Assembly: GCA_963700925.1 (NCBI GenBank)
Contig: OY969553.1
Location: 1,240,001-1,304,000 of the forward strand
DNA from: CAWJMD01 sp963700925
GTDB lineage: Bacteria; Actinomycetota; Actinomycetes; Actinomycetales; CAWJMD01
Direction: 5' to 3'
Length of the DNA stretch: 64,000 bases
Position 1 is the stretch's first letter, and the number at the start of each line of letters is the position of its first letter. The notes beneath the pieces were generated by a model. The model was not told the DNA's origin. It did not search any database and worked only from the letters and a program-made list of their open reading frames with translations. The translations under genes were made by a program, and so were the position numbers. Shown here in pieces: positions 41,348-50,322 of the stretch.

Positions 41348-42568
41348 TCACTTGGCCCTAGCTACCTTCTGGCCATTCCACGTCCAGCCTGGTTGCCCGG
41401 CTCCGTGTCCATCGACGTCTCGGGGCAGCACGACAACCGTCTGCGCGCGGCGCTCTGCCGGAGCCATCACCCACCGGTCACGGCCGGTCTCCTTGGCCCG
41501 GTACATGGCCTCGTCGGCCACGGCGACCAGCTGCCACAGCCACTCCACGGCGTCGGCCTTCGGTGGCGGCTGCCCGATGGAGACGCCGATGGAACACGTC
41601 GTGAGGACGGGCGCGTCGGCACTCCGCATGGCCCCGTGCAGGCGCTCGGCCAGGTGGTACGCGTCCATCCGTCCGTGCACGGGAGCCAGGACCAGCATCT
41701 CCTCGCCACCGATTCGCGAGGCGATGTCTCCGTCCCGCAGCACCCGCCGCAGGGTCGAGGCCGCGGCGCGCAGCACCTCGTCGCCCGTCGCGTGCCCGTA
41801 GGTGTCGTTGACCGCCTTGAAGTGGTCGAGGTCGAGGAGGAACGCCGCGACCGACTGGCCGGAGCGGCGGGCGTCGGCGATCAGGCCCGGTGCCCGCTCG
41901 ACGACGTGCCGGCGGTTCGGGAGGCCGGTCAAGTGGTCTGTGGTCGACTGGGCCCGGGTCTGCTCGAGCAGTCGCTGCGCGCGGTACCGCAGCACGAAGA
42001 TCGCCAGCGCAGTGAGGTCGAGAACGACGGAGTGCACGGCCACCTGCACTGCCAGCGCGCCGAGGTTCGGGTAGGAGCCGGCCAGGGCCACCGCGATCGC
42101 GGGCACCACGATCACGCAGTGCAGGGCCAAGAGCCGGGGCCCGAGCAGGACACCCGCGGCCAGTGCGGAGAACAGCAGCATCACGGGTGTCGCGTAGAGC
42201 GACGCGTCGACGACGGTCATCGCAAGCACGATGTAGACGACGTCGCCCACCAGGACGAAGGGCCTCGCCATCCCGGCAGCCCAGTCGCCGCCCAGCAGCA
42301 GCGCGAGTCCGGCAGCCACCACCGCGAGCATGGTCACCGCGTAGACCAGCGACGGCAGGCCCGGCGTCAGGATGTCGTCGATGAACAGGTTGACCTGGCC
42401 GAGCAGGCCGCCGCAGATCGCCAGCAAGGCGACCAGCTGAGTCGCACGACCCGACAGCAGGCTGAAGGGGTCGGGACCCGATGTCACGAGCTGCCGCCTC
42501 CGGTCCCTGCCGATCAGCCTGCGGTGCCGGGGGTCGTCGGGAGCCGAGGGCGCTCGCGTCGACGCCAT
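41348..42568 (-). CDS. Membrane-bound diguanylate cyclase (GGEEM)
   Basis: Likely makes the second messenger c-di-GMP; 406 aa. Six hydrophobic helices (about 42-205) form an MHYT-less membrane sensor; the GGDEF domain follows (about 212-380) with TTDHLTGLPNRRHV, AAFLLDLDHFKAVNDTYGHA and the active-site loop SRIGGEEMLVLAP. The usual F of GG[DE]EF is Met. An I-site RDGD lies five residues before the loop, implying product inhibition. The start ATG is at 42568. Ends with a basic tail. Confidence 0.88.
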   Translation of the reverse strand: MASTRAPSAPDDPRHRRLIGRDRRRQLVTSGPDPFSLLSGRATQLVALLAICGGLLGQVNLFIDDILTPGLPSLVYAVTMLAVVAAGLALLLGGDWAAGMARPFVLVGDVVYIVLAMTVVDASLYATPVMLLFSALAAGVLLGPRLLALHCVIVVPAIAVALAGSYPNLGALAVQVAVHSVVLDLTALAIFVLRYRAQRLLEQTRAQSTTDHLTGLPNRRHVVERAPGLIADARRSGQSVAAFLLDLDHFKAVNDTYGHATGDEVLRAAASTLRRVLRDGDIASRIGGEEMLVLAPVHGRMDAYHLAERLHGAMRSADAPVLTTCSIGVSIGQPPPKADAVEWLWQLVAVADEAMYRAKETGRDRWVMAPAERRAQTVVVLPRDVDGHGAGQPGWTWNGQKVARAK

Positions 42569-42588
42569 CGCCCGCCCCGCCCCCTCTC

Positions 42589-43461
42589 CTACCGCTGTGA
42601 CACCACCGCCGCGTAGATCTCGCGAGCGGAAGCCCCACTCCTCGCAGCCACCTGCCGCGTGGCGTCTTTGAGCCGCACCCCGGTGGCCACCAGGTCGTCG
42701 ACCTGGCGAACCAGCTCCTGCGGGTCAACCGGAGCCGGGTCGGCTCCTGCAACAACCAATGTCACCTCACCTCGAACGTTTGCGGTACCCACCCAAATGA
42801 CTAAATCGTCTAGTCCTCCGCGTACCACCTGCTCATAGGTCTTAGTCATCTCACGGCACACAGCGGCCCGGCGAGAGGCCCCGAACGCCTCGACCATCGC
42901 CCCCAGCAGATCGCCCAACCGGTGCGGAGCCTCGAAGAAGACCATCGTGCGGCGCTCGTCGGCGAGGGCGGCCAAGGCTCTCACGCGCTCCCCTGCCCTA
43001 CGGGGGACGAAGCCCTCGAAGCAGAACCGGTCGGTGGCCAGCCCCGACACGGCCAGGGCGGTGAGGACGGCGGACGGGCCAGGCACCGCTGTCACCAGCA
43101 CTCCCGCCTCGACGGCGGCCGCCACGACGCGGTAGCCGGGGTCCGAGACCGACGGCATGCCGGCGTCGGTCACGACGAGCACGGTCGCGCCGGACGCAGC
43201 CATCGCCACGAGCTGCGGGGCCGACGTTGCCTCGTTGTGCTCGTGGTGGCTGAGCACCCGGCCCGAGATCGTGACGCCGAGTGCAGAGGCCAGCCGTCGT
43301 AGGCGGCGCGTGTCCTCGGCCGCCACCACGTCAGCAGTCGCGAGCAGGCCGGCGAGACGGGCGGGGGCGTCGGCGGGGTCGCCGATCGGTGTGCCGGCCA
43401 GCACGATCCGCCCCTCTGGCGCATCCACGCCGTCGCGGTCCGACGCACCGGTGGGGTCCAC
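42589..43461 (-). CDS. rsmI: 16S rRNA (cytidine1402-2'-O)-methyltransferase
   Basis: SAM-dependent enzyme methylating the ribose of C1402 in 16S rRNA; 290 aa, tetrapyrrole-methylase fold. IVLAGTPIGDPADAPARLAG, VVAAEDTRRLRRLASALGV, HEHNEATSAP, VTDAGMPSVSDPGYRVVAAA and VPGPSAVLTALAVSGL are family blocks. GTG at 43461; longer in-frame readings would run past the divergent pmt start. rsmI diverging from pmt is a common actinobacterial arrangement. Confidence 0.94.
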   Translation of the reverse strand: MDPTGASDRDGVDAPEGRIVLAGTPIGDPADAPARLAGLLATADVVAAEDTRRLRRLASALGVTISGRVLSHHEHNEATSAPQLVAMAASGATVLVVTDAGMPSVSDPGYRVVAAAVEAGVLVTAVPGPSAVLTALAVSGLATDRFCFEGFVPRRAGERVRALAALADERRTMVFFEAPHRLGDLLGAMVEAFGASRRAAVCREMTKTYEQVVRGGLDDLVIWVGTANVRGEVTLVVAGADPAPVDPQELVRQVDDLVATGVRLKDATRQVAARSGASAREIYAAVVSQR

Positions 43462-43487
43462 GAGCCGATCCTGCCAGGTGGGGCACC

Positions 43488-43493
43488 TACGAT
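43488..43493 (+). promoter_or_regulatory. -10 box of pmt gene
   Basis: TACGAT lies 6 nt before the GTG at 43500, consistent with a leaderless transcript. It supports that start over longer readings. Confidence 0.6.
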
Positions 43494-43499
43494 GCCCCG

Positions 43500-45134
43500 G
43501 TGACCTCGTCCGCTGCCGCGCCACCGGCCACAGCAGGGGCACGTCCAGCGGTGGGAGAGGGGCGCCCGGAGGGGACCGGCCCGTCACGGGTCGGCACCGG
43601 CGAGGGACGGCTGCGCCGGCACCTGCTCGGGCACCGTCCGTCCGACCAGCTCTGGGGTTGGATCGGGCCTCTGCTCGTGACGGCGGTCGCCGGCGCGATG
43701 AGGTTCTGGCACCTCGACCGGCCGCACCAGCTGGTGTTCGACGAGACGTACTACGTCAAGCAGGCATACACGTTGTGGCAGAACGGGTATGAGAACCAGT
43801 GGCCCAAGGAGTCCGACGCGCGATTCACCCTGGGTGAGTCCGACATCTTCCTCGAGGCGGGCGACCGGGCCGTGCACCCGCCGGTGGGCAAGTGGATGAT
43901 CGCGGCCGGCGAGTGGCTGTTCGGCATCGACTCGTCGTGGGGCTGGCGGTTCTCGGCCGCTCTGGTGGGCACGCTGATGGTCCTGGTGCTGGCGCGCACC
44001 GCCCGGCGGCTGCTCGGCTCGACGCTCCTCGGGTGCACGGCGGGGCTGCTCCTCGCGGTGGACGGCCACCACCTGGTGCACAGCCGAACCAGCCTGCTCG
44101 ACATCTTCGTCGCGTTCTGGGTGCTGTGCGCCTTCGCCTGCCTCGTGGTCGACCGAGATCGCACGCGCGCCAGGCTCGCTGCCGCCGTGGCCAGCGCGAG
44201 GGCCGGTGGGCGCCTGACCAGCACCGGCCCCTGGCTCGGTTCCCGACCGTGGCGGCTCGCGGCGGCGGTGTGCCTCGGGCTCGCGTGCGGCGTGAAGTGG
44301 TCGGCCCTGTTCTACGTCGCCGTGTTCTGCCTGATGACGGTGCTGTGGGACATGTCCGCCCGCCGCGCAGCCGGTCTCGACAGCTGGTGGTGGGGCGCCG
44401 TCGTCAAGGACGGCATCCCGGCGGCGATCTCGATGCTGCCGATCATCGTGTTCGTGTACCTGTCGAGCTGGGCCGGCTGGTTCTTCTCGGACGACGGCTA
44501 CCTGCGCCACTGGGCGAGCGAGAACCCTTCTGGCAGTCTGGTTCCGGACTCGATCCGGTCGCTGTGGCACTACCACGGCGACATGCTGTCCTTCCACGAG
44601 GGCCTGTCGTCCGACCACCCCTACCAGTCCGGGCCCTGGTCGTGGCTCGTGCTGGGACGTCCGACATCGTTCTTCTACGAGGACCCGAAGAGCGGCGAGC
44701 TGGGCTGCGCGGTCGAGACGTGTTCGCGCGCGATCACGTCTCTCGGAAACCCGCTGATCTGGTGGGGCGCGACACTCGCCCTGGCCGTCGTCCTGGTGCT
44801 GTGGGTCGCGCGACGCGACTGGCGGGCGGGCGCCATCCTGGCCGGCCTCGCCGCCGGCCTGCTGCCCTGGTTCATGTACCCGGACCGCACGATCTACGCG
44901 TTCTACTCCGTGCTGTTCGAGCCCTTCGTGGTGCTCGGCCTCGCGTACGGACTGGGCCTGGTGCTCGGTTCGTCGGACGCGAGACCCATGCGACGCATGG
45001 CAGGCGCCGGCGTGGCCGGTGGATTCGTGGTCGCCTGCGTCGCCGTGTCGGCGTTCTTCTGGCCGATCTGGACGGGTGTCGTGATCCCGTACTCGCAGTG
45101 GCAACTACGGATGTGGCTGCCGAGCTGGGTCTAG
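43500..45134 (+). CDS. pmt: Protein O-mannosyltransferase (Pmt, GT39)
   Basis: Polyprenyl-phosphate-mannose-dependent enzyme that mannosylates exported proteins; 544 aa with about ten TM helices. The first loop carries the catalytic acid pair in LVFDETYYVKQAY, then DIFLEAGDRAVHPPVGKW. Later blocks are VDGHHLVHSRTSLLDIF and ACGVKWSALFYV. The C-terminus has YPDRTIYAFYSVLFEPFVVL. GTG at 43500 is set by TACGAT 6 nt upstream. The N-terminal ~50 residues are a polar cytoplasmic tail. Confidence 0.94.
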   Translation: MTSSAAAPPATAGARPAVGEGRPEGTGPSRVGTGEGRLRRHLLGHRPSDQLWGWIGPLLVTAVAGAMRFWHLDRPHQLVFDETYYVKQAYTLWQNGYENQWPKESDARFTLGESDIFLEAGDRAVHPPVGKWMIAAGEWLFGIDSSWGWRFSAALVGTLMVLVLARTARRLLGSTLLGCTAGLLLAVDGHHLVHSRTSLLDIFVAFWVLCAFACLVVDRDRTRARLAAAVASARAGGRLTSTGPWLGSRPWRLAAAVCLGLACGVKWSALFYVAVFCLMTVLWDMSARRAAGLDSWWWGAVVKDGIPAAISMLPIIVFVYLSSWAGWFFSDDGYLRHWASENPSGSLVPDSIRSLWHYHGDMLSFHEGLSSDHPYQSGPWSWLVLGRPTSFFYEDPKSGELGCAVETCSRAITSLGNPLIWWGATLALAVVLVLWVARRDWRAGAILAGLAAGLLPWFMYPDRTIYAFYSVLFEPFVVLGLAYGLGLVLGSSDARPMRRMAGAGVAGGFVVACVAVSAFFWPIWTGVVIPYSQWQLRMWLPSWV

Positions 45135-45140
45135 CGGCGG

Positions 45141-45431
45141 TCAGATGCCCATCCCGTCGCGCTGCTCCTCGGGGTCGTGGCGCCCCACGCGGGACGACGC
45201 GGTGTCGACGGCCTTGCGCGCCGCGTGCGTGACCGAGTCGCGCACGTCACGGATGTCAGGGGCCTTCTCCTGGACGGCGTGCTCGACGTCGTAGACCTTC
45301 TGCTGCACGCGCGGGTCACGCCACATCGTGCGCGCCTGGTCGCGCAGCTGGTCGTAGCGTTCGCGTCCGGCGCGTGCGCCCAGCACGTATCCCAAGGCGA
45401 CTCCCGCGGCCAACGCCAGCCTGCCTTTCAT
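45141..45431 (-). CDS. Small YtxH-like membrane-anchored protein
   Basis: Protein of 96 aa with one N-terminal helix LALAAGVALGYVLGARAGRE followed by a charged, helical tail (RERYDQLRDQARTMW...). Such G-x3-G-containing anchors are common in actinobacteria and their role is unknown. The ATG at 45431 is supported by GAAGGTGG upstream; an in-frame upstream start lacks it. Convergent with pmt, 6 nt apart. Confidence 0.8.
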   Translation of the reverse strand: MKGRLALAAGVALGYVLGARAGRERYDQLRDQARTMWRDPRVQQKVYDVEHAVQEKAPDIRDVRDSVTHAARKAVDTASSRVGRHDPEEQRDGMGI

Positions 45432-45539
45432 CTGAACCACCTTCTCGATCTGCGCTGCTGGGACTTTCACCCTCGCCCCACTGGCACGGCCGCGCAACTC
45501 AGGGCGGTGACGACTCGGCTACTCGCGGCGACGTCGCGG

Positions 45540-47693
45540 CTACTGGGAGGTGTTGGTCGATCCCAAGGCGACGTGAGCCGTGGCGGCGGTGCGCGTGGCC
45601 CCATAGAGCCACTCGGTCAGGTCGGCGGCCGTGCGGGGACGGCAGAAGAGGTAGCCCTGGGCCACGTCACATCCCAAGGCGCTGAGCGCGTCTCGTGTCG
45701 ACACCTTCTCGACACCCTCGGCGACCACGGTGAGCCCGAGGTTGTGCCCGAGGTCGATGACGGAGCGAACGAGGACGGCGTCGCCGCCATTGGACGCCAT
45801 GTCGGTCACGAAGCTGCGGTCGACCTTGAGCTCGTCAACGGGCAGCTGTTGCAGGTACGCCATCGACGAATACCCGGTGCCGAAGTCGTCGATCGACAGC
45901 CCGACACCGGCCGCGTGCAGGCGGGTCAGGATCGTGCGCGCGCGCTGGGGCTGTGCCATCAGGGCGCTCTCGGTGAGCTCGAGGCGCAACATCTGGGGCG
46001 CGATGTCGTAGGACTTCAGCTGCGCCAGGATGCGGTCGGGCAGGTCGAGGTGGGCCAGGCAGCGGGCGGAGAGGTTGACGGCGACCGGGAGGTCGATGCC
46101 CAGCACCGACCAGACCTTGATCTGCGTCATCGCCATGTCGAGCACGGCGGTCGTCAAGGGCTCGATCAGCCCGGTCTGCTCGACGGCGGCAAGGAAGTCG
46201 ATCGGCATCAGGAGCCCGCGCGTCGGGTGCTGCCACCGGACCAGCGCCTCGACCCCGACGGGGTCGCCGCTCTGCAGGCACACCTTCGGCTGGTAGTGCA
46301 GGACGAGCTGGCGGTCCGCGATCCCGCGGCGCAGCTCGGAGAGGAGGGTGAGGTGGCTTCGGTCGTGGGTGTCGGCGTCGCGGTTGTACACCTCGACGCC
46401 GCTCTGCAGCTGCTTCGCCGTGTACATGGCGATGTCGGCCTGACGCAGCAGGGTCTCGATGTCGTGGGGGCCGGCGCCGTCAGAGAGGGCGACTCCCACG
46501 CTGGCCTCGACGTCCAGGGAGAGGTCGTCGAGCTCGAAGGGCTCGGTCAGCGCATCACGCAGCCTGATGGCGGCCGCGCGCGCTCCCGCCAGCGTGGCCC
46601 GTGGCAGCAGCACCCCGAACTCGTCGCCGCCGAGGCGTGCCAGCACGTCGACGTCGCGCACGAGCGGACGCAGACGTGGACCCACCAGCTTGAGCAGGCG
46701 GTCTCCGTAGCCGTGCCCGAGGGTGTCGTTGATCTCTTTGAACCGGTCGAGGTCCATCAGCACGACGGCGAGAGACTCGCCCACCTGCTGCCGCGCCAGC
46801 AGCGCAGCACCGTGAACGAGGAGCGACGAGCGGTTGGCCAGGCCGGTCAGCGAGTCGTGCTCCGACCTGAACTTCAGCTGCTGCTGCAGCTCGAACCTCT
46901 CGGTGACGTCGCGGCCGGTCAGCAGCAGCGCCCCGATCACCGGGTCGAGTCGATGGTCGGACGTGCCGACCTCGAAGGTGCGCCACGTGCCGTCGACGTG
47001 TGGGAGCCGCATGGTGATCAGCTGAGCGGTGCCCTCCGGGGCCTCCAGGGCCTCGACGGCGTCAGCGTCGTCCTCGTGCACGAGGTCGAAGAGGGCCCGG
47101 CCGACCAGGCGGTTCGGGTCCCAGCCGAGGCTGTCCTCGACCGAGTCGGAGACGAACGAGATGCGCCCCTCGGGGTCGACCAGGGCGATGATGTCGCTCG
47201 TCGCCTGCACCACGGAGCGGAACCGCCTCTCCCGGTCGAGCGCCTCGAGTAGGGCGTTGAACGCCTCCGCGGTCGCGCCGAGATCGTCGGTCGACACCAC
47301 GGGAAGGCCCAGCTCGCTGGCCGGCTGCTCCCGCCGTGACCAGGTGGCGGGATTACCCACCGTGGCAGCGACGGTCTGCAGCCGCGACGCCAGGGCGCGC
47401 AGCCGCACGCCGATGATGCGCTTCGCCAGGAACCAGTTCAGCCCCGCGAGCATCAGCCCCGCACACAGACAGGCGACGCGGAACCTGGTGGTGTGGGTGT
47501 GCTCGGGCGGGACGCCCAGCAGGTCGGTGAAGAAGGGGAAGAGGGCACCGACGACGAACCCAAGGGCCACCATCCCCCACGCAAGGCGCGTCAGGACGCC
47601 TTGCCGGGGCAGCCCCGACGTGCCTGACTCGCCCACTTCCATAGAACGTGCATCGGCACCTGGTACTTCACCCTGAAGGGACGGGCGTCCCAT
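45540..47693 (-). CDS. GGDEF-EAL protein with HAMP-like and PAS domains
   Basis: c-di-GMP enzyme of 717 aa. Two N-terminal TM helices (about 35-58 and 72-92), a HAMP-like segment and a PAS sensor (about 155-275, VQATSDIIALVDPEGRISFV) lead into GGDEF (SLTGLANRSSLLVHG, LARLGGDEFGVLLPRA). The EAL domain follows (VGVEALVRWQHPTRG, VNLSARCL, SIDDFGTGYSSMAYL, AEGVEK). Both catalytic loops look intact, so it could make and degrade c-di-GMP. The ATG at 47693 has AAAGGGACGG just upstream. Confidence 0.92.
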   Translation of the reverse strand: MGRPSLQGEVPGADARSMEVGESGTSGLPRQGVLTRLAWGMVALGFVVGALFPFFTDLLGVPPEHTHTTRFRVACLCAGLMLAGLNWFLAKRIIGVRLRALASRLQTVAATVGNPATWSRREQPASELGLPVVSTDDLGATAEAFNALLEALDRERRFRSVVQATSDIIALVDPEGRISFVSDSVEDSLGWDPNRLVGRALFDLVHEDDADAVEALEAPEGTAQLITMRLPHVDGTWRTFEVGTSDHRLDPVIGALLLTGRDVTERFELQQQLKFRSEHDSLTGLANRSSLLVHGAALLARQQVGESLAVVLMDLDRFKEINDTLGHGYGDRLLKLVGPRLRPLVRDVDVLARLGGDEFGVLLPRATLAGARAAAIRLRDALTEPFELDDLSLDVEASVGVALSDGAGPHDIETLLRQADIAMYTAKQLQSGVEVYNRDADTHDRSHLTLLSELRRGIADRQLVLHYQPKVCLQSGDPVGVEALVRWQHPTRGLLMPIDFLAAVEQTGLIEPLTTAVLDMAMTQIKVWSVLGIDLPVAVNLSARCLAHLDLPDRILAQLKSYDIAPQMLRLELTESALMAQPQRARTILTRLHAAGVGLSIDDFGTGYSSMAYLQQLPVDELKVDRSFVTDMASNGGDAVLVRSVIDLGHNLGLTVVAEGVEKVSTRDALSALGCDVAQGYLFCRPRTAADLTEWLYGATRTAATAHVALGSTNTSQ

Positions 47694-47731
47694 CCGTCCC
47701 TTTCAGGCGGGTGGCGGACGGGGCCAGCCCC

Positions 47732-48157
47732 TCAGCTCGCGTCGTCGTCCGGCGCTGACTGCTTCGACAGCAACTCGCTGACCAGGTCGATGACTTCGTC
47801 GTCAGGGATGGCGGCGGCTGCCGCGCCGACCTGCACCTCCACCAGCACGAGCCCCGGCACCGGGGTCACGGCGAACGAGTTGAACAGCCACACGCCCGTC
47901 CGACGGGCGAGCTCGAGGTGCGCCTCCTCCAGCTCTTCGAGACTGCCGGGGAGGTATACCGCGAAGGCATTCGTCTGCGGACGGGTGACCTGCACGCCGG
48001 GAATCCCACCGAGCGCCTCGGCCAAGGTCAGGGGCCGCTCCCGGTAGCGAGGCATCTGCGGGAGATGCCGGTCGAGCCCGCCGAGCCCCTTGTAGAACGA
48101 GACGTAGACCGAGTCGGCCAGGGCGGCGATCTCGGCGAGGGGGCGCTCGTAGTAGGT
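47732..48157 (-). pseudogene. Remnant of a beta-eliminating lyase (threonine-aldolase family)
   Basis: The minus strand encodes YYERPLAEIAALADSVYVSF with the PLP-lysine segment FYKGLGG, then jumps to a C-terminal piece (MPRYRERPLTLAEALGGIPG to the stop at 47732). The segment normally found between the PLP lysine and the HLP-x-M helix (about 50 residues) is missing, and everything before YYERP is gone. The break at about 48157 coincides with the first base of a duplicated accessory block. The piece from the internal ATG at 48055 (107 aa) could still be translated but cannot be an active enzyme. Confidence 0.85.
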
Positions 48158-48284
48158 GGCCTGGCGTCCCTGACAGTGCCCCTATGGATACCGCCAGGCA
48201 TCCGATGGGGTTGCTCCGGGTTCAGGGTCCGGATTGCGAAGGTCTTGGTCCCTTTCCTACCCATTACTTTCTGTCGCGGGGGGC

Positions 48285-48290
48285 TACTGT
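48285..48290 (+). promoter_or_regulatory. -10 box of regulatory block copy 1
   Basis: TACTGT, 6 nt before the ATG at 48297. The same box and spacing are kept in copy 2 (52069-52074), and about 120 nt upstream are conserved too. Confidence 0.55.
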
Positions 48291-48296
48291 CAGTAG

Positions 48297-48806
48297 ATGC
48301 AGGACACGGTTCGTTCCTTTGCTGAGGGACTGAAGAGTGTCCGCGCGGCCCGGCGCTTCCTGGTGGAGATGCTGGAGGACTGGCAGGTCGAAGGTTTCGA
48401 CTTCGGCGGGCCGTTAGTGCTGACGGAGTTGGCCACAAATGCTGCCCTATATACGCCGCCGCCGTATCTGGTGCGGCTGTCGTTCGATGTCGGCGAGCTG
48501 CGGATCGAGGTGCACGACAGTAGCCTCAGGCCCCCGCGTCGCCGAGACTACGGCCAGGACGCCACCACCGGCCGCGGCCTCAACCTGGTCGCTGAGCTCT
48601 GTGACGACTGGGGTTACACCCCGAACGGCGTGGGCAAGATCGTCTGGGCGTCGGTGCGGGTGGACGAGACCCCGCTGGCCGACCTCTTCGACTTGGACGA
48701 CTTCGATGTCGTACCGGCATCCCCGGCAGCGGCTGGGCCATCTCCCGACGGTCTGCCGAACCGGCGCCTGGCGGGAGCGGTCCACCACCTGAATTGGGCG
48801 GCATGA
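48297..48806 (+). CDS. RsbW-like ATP-binding regulatory protein, copy 1
   Basis: GHKL-type ATPase of 169 aa resembling anti-sigma serine kinases. N box VLTELATNAALYTPPP, G1 box EVHDSS, G2 box TTGRGLNLVAELCDDWGY, and the closing strand KIVWASVRVD. After about residue 125 comes an acidic, variable tail. In this family such proteins usually sequester sigma factors or phosphorylate antagonists; no sigma gene is adjacent. Start ATG 48297 fits the TACTGT box. The stop overlaps the next gene (ATGA). The first 124 residues match copy 2 (52081-52599) at 112 positions. Confidence 0.88.
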   Translation: MQDTVRSFAEGLKSVRAARRFLVEMLEDWQVEGFDFGGPLVLTELATNAALYTPPPYLVRLSFDVGELRIEVHDSSLRPPRRRDYGQDATTGRGLNLVAELCDDWGYTPNGVGKIVWASVRVDETPLADLFDLDDFDVVPASPAAAGPSPDGLPNRRLAGAVHHLNWAA

Positions 48807-49318
48807 CGTCCAGCGTGGACCCTGTCGGTGGCCCGGGCGCTGAGCGTGAGGACCCGATTCTGGCCGTGTACGTCCTGGGCCTTCCCGTTGAGCTACAACG
48901 GCGGGCTCGACAGCACAGTGAAGAGCTGACGCGCGAGATGACTCTGATCGCCGAGCAATTGCGCCAGCGCGGGACCACCGACGCGTTCCCGGTCCGTCTG
49001 ATGGCTTTGGCAGAGCAGCTCAGTCACCAGTACGCGGGAGTGTCGGACGAGCAGGAGGCGCAGCTTGAAGAGGCGTGGGTGAACGGCGTCGACACGGTCG
49101 ACGTGACCTACCGGGTGCCGTCGTCGGCCGTCGACGCCGTACGCGTTATCGAACAGATGTTGGACGAGGCGGACGAGTACTGCCGCGAAGGCAAGCACCT
49201 GCTCACCCTCGCCACCCCACCGGAACTGGTGGTCTACCGACGCTGGGTCATGTCCCAGTTCACTGACCAAGCCGTGGGCCGACCCCCGGTTCGTTGGAGT
49301 GACTACCGCCACGCGTGA
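48803..49318 (+). CDS. Unknown helical protein of regulatory block, copy 1
   Basis: Soluble 171-aa protein of unknown family, translationally coupled to the RsbW-like gene by ATGA. It is largely helical: VELQRRARQHSEELTREMTL, then VSDEQEAQLEEAWVNGVDTV. The C-terminus contains HLLTLATPPELVVYRRWVM and ends in RPPVRWSDYR. The fixed pairing in both copies suggests it binds or is controlled by the ATPase (inference). No HTH, TM helix or catalytic motif is visible. Confidence 0.8.
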   Translation: MTSSVDPVGGPGAEREDPILAVYVLGLPVELQRRARQHSEELTREMTLIAEQLRQRGTTDAFPVRLMALAEQLSHQYAGVSDEQEAQLEEAWVNGVDTVDVTYRVPSSAVDAVRVIEQMLDEADEYCREGKHLLTLATPPELVVYRRWVMSQFTDQAVGRPPVRWSDYRHA

Positions 49319-49391
49319 CCCCAATCCACGCTTGGATCGCGCCGGCCGAAGGAGCGGCTGGGTGAGAACCTCGAGGAGAGGAGACGGGTTG

Positions 49392-49745
49392 ATGCCCCCC
49401 GCAGGTCCCGCCCTGCGCGCTGGCGTACGTGCCGCATCGCTGACTCGGTACGGATGGCGTCACGCCGAGCGGAGGATCCAAAACGCTCTGACGGCCGCCA
49501 TACCGCACCTCACTCCCGCCGACCTGACGTCGGACCTCGTGGCGAACATTCAAGCTGCAGCGTTGCGCCATGCAGCCGACAGGCTTGAAGGGCCACTCAA
49601 CGAGTCGGAGCTCCGGACGCCGCAGTGGAAGGCCGGGCGTCTGACCGCCGTGGGGATGCTGCGCCGCATGGCGGACGACGCGGACGAAGCCGCGCGACGC
49701 GCGCGACGGATCAGAGAACTGCTGGACGAGCCAGCAATCGGCTAG
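49392..49745 (+). CDS. Unknown small helical protein of regulatory block, copy 1
   Basis: A 117-aa protein with RYGWRHAERRIQNALTAAIP, HLTPADLTSDLVANIQAAAL and a C-terminal helix rich in Ala/Arg (RRMADDADEAARRARRIREL). The ATG at 49392 is chosen because GAGGAGACGG precedes it and the same position is the start in copy 2. Small Ala-rich proteins of this style are frequent on actinobacterial phages and integrative elements. The function is unknown. Confidence 0.7.
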   Translation: MPPAGPALRAGVRAASLTRYGWRHAERRIQNALTAAIPHLTPADLTSDLVANIQAAALRHAADRLEGPLNESELRTPQWKAGRLTAVGMLRRMADDADEAARRARRIRELLDEPAIG

Positions 49746-50103
49746 CCCGCGTCGGAGCCACGTTCGTCGTCGGGGAGGACTGACCGGGCTCGGTCAGGGC
49801 GCGCCCTGACTTGGGGCGGCACCCCGGCCAACACACGACTACGCGACGCCGCCGGCTACATGGGTGAAATGCCCTCCGCCTGGCCCAATCTCGGGACACC
49901 AGGTGACTGTGCGCGCCGTCCGCAGCGTCTGCGTGGCAAGCGGCTCCGCCCGGGGCTTCTTCGTGGCTGAGCGCAGGCCCGCGCTCGATCGCCTGCTAGA
50001 CCCACTGCCACTGACAGGCCGCGGCAACGGCATCACCGGTGCCGGTGGCGACTGCCTCTACGTCGCCAACCACACCCGATCGTGGGTCGACGTGTGCGAC
50101 TCG
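49746..50103. other. Gene-poor decaying tail of duplicated block, copy 1
   Basis: No gene I can support. The perfect palindrome GTCAGGGCGCGCCCTGAC at 49793-49810 may terminate the three-gene block. Patches such as GTGAAATGCCCTCCGCCTGG (about 49864) recur in copy 2 (about 53790), so this is shared ancestral sequence rather than unique DNA. Confidence 0.6.
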
Positions 50104-50209
50104 CGATGGCACCCACGAGGACTTGTGAGTGCCACCAGGAAAGCGCCCTGACCTACAGGAACGTCGGGTGGAGCTGAGGGGACTCGAACCCCTGACCCGT
50201 CGTTGCGAA
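50104..50209. repeat. att-like copy of the tRNA-Ala 3' region (copy 1)
   Basis: Matches 57692-57797 with few differences: the terminator hairpin (50108-50133), the spacer, and the 3' half of tRNA-Ala (50169-50209) up to the anticodon arm. The tRNA part has small changes (GACCCGTCG for GACCCCCTCG), so this copy is older than the one at 51285. It cannot form a tRNA. Confidence 0.88.
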
Positions 50210-50322
50210 GAGCCGTCGCTCTCACCCTTGAGCATCGTCCCTCGTTCGCTGATGCGGGTGGTCCCCAACGGTCGGCTCTTGACCGCCCATCCTTAGACGA
50301 ACCAGTGAGGAACTGGGACGAC

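Larger units (their letters stand above)
48158..49990. repeat. Duplicated block, copy 1
   Basis: Matches 51944-53905 in the same orientation, offset about 3.78 kb. It begins with GGCCTGGCGTCCCTGACA, which in copy 2 is the tail of a DUF6221 gene, and covers a shared promoter region, three genes and a decaying 3' tail. Copy 2 carries ~130-150 nt near 53604-53750 that copy 1 lacks. Confidence 0.9.

Noticed and set aside
50169..50209. A second tRNA-Ala gene
   Set aside because: Only the 3' half is present; no 5' acceptor strand or D arm, so it is an integration-site copy. Same for 51285-51331.
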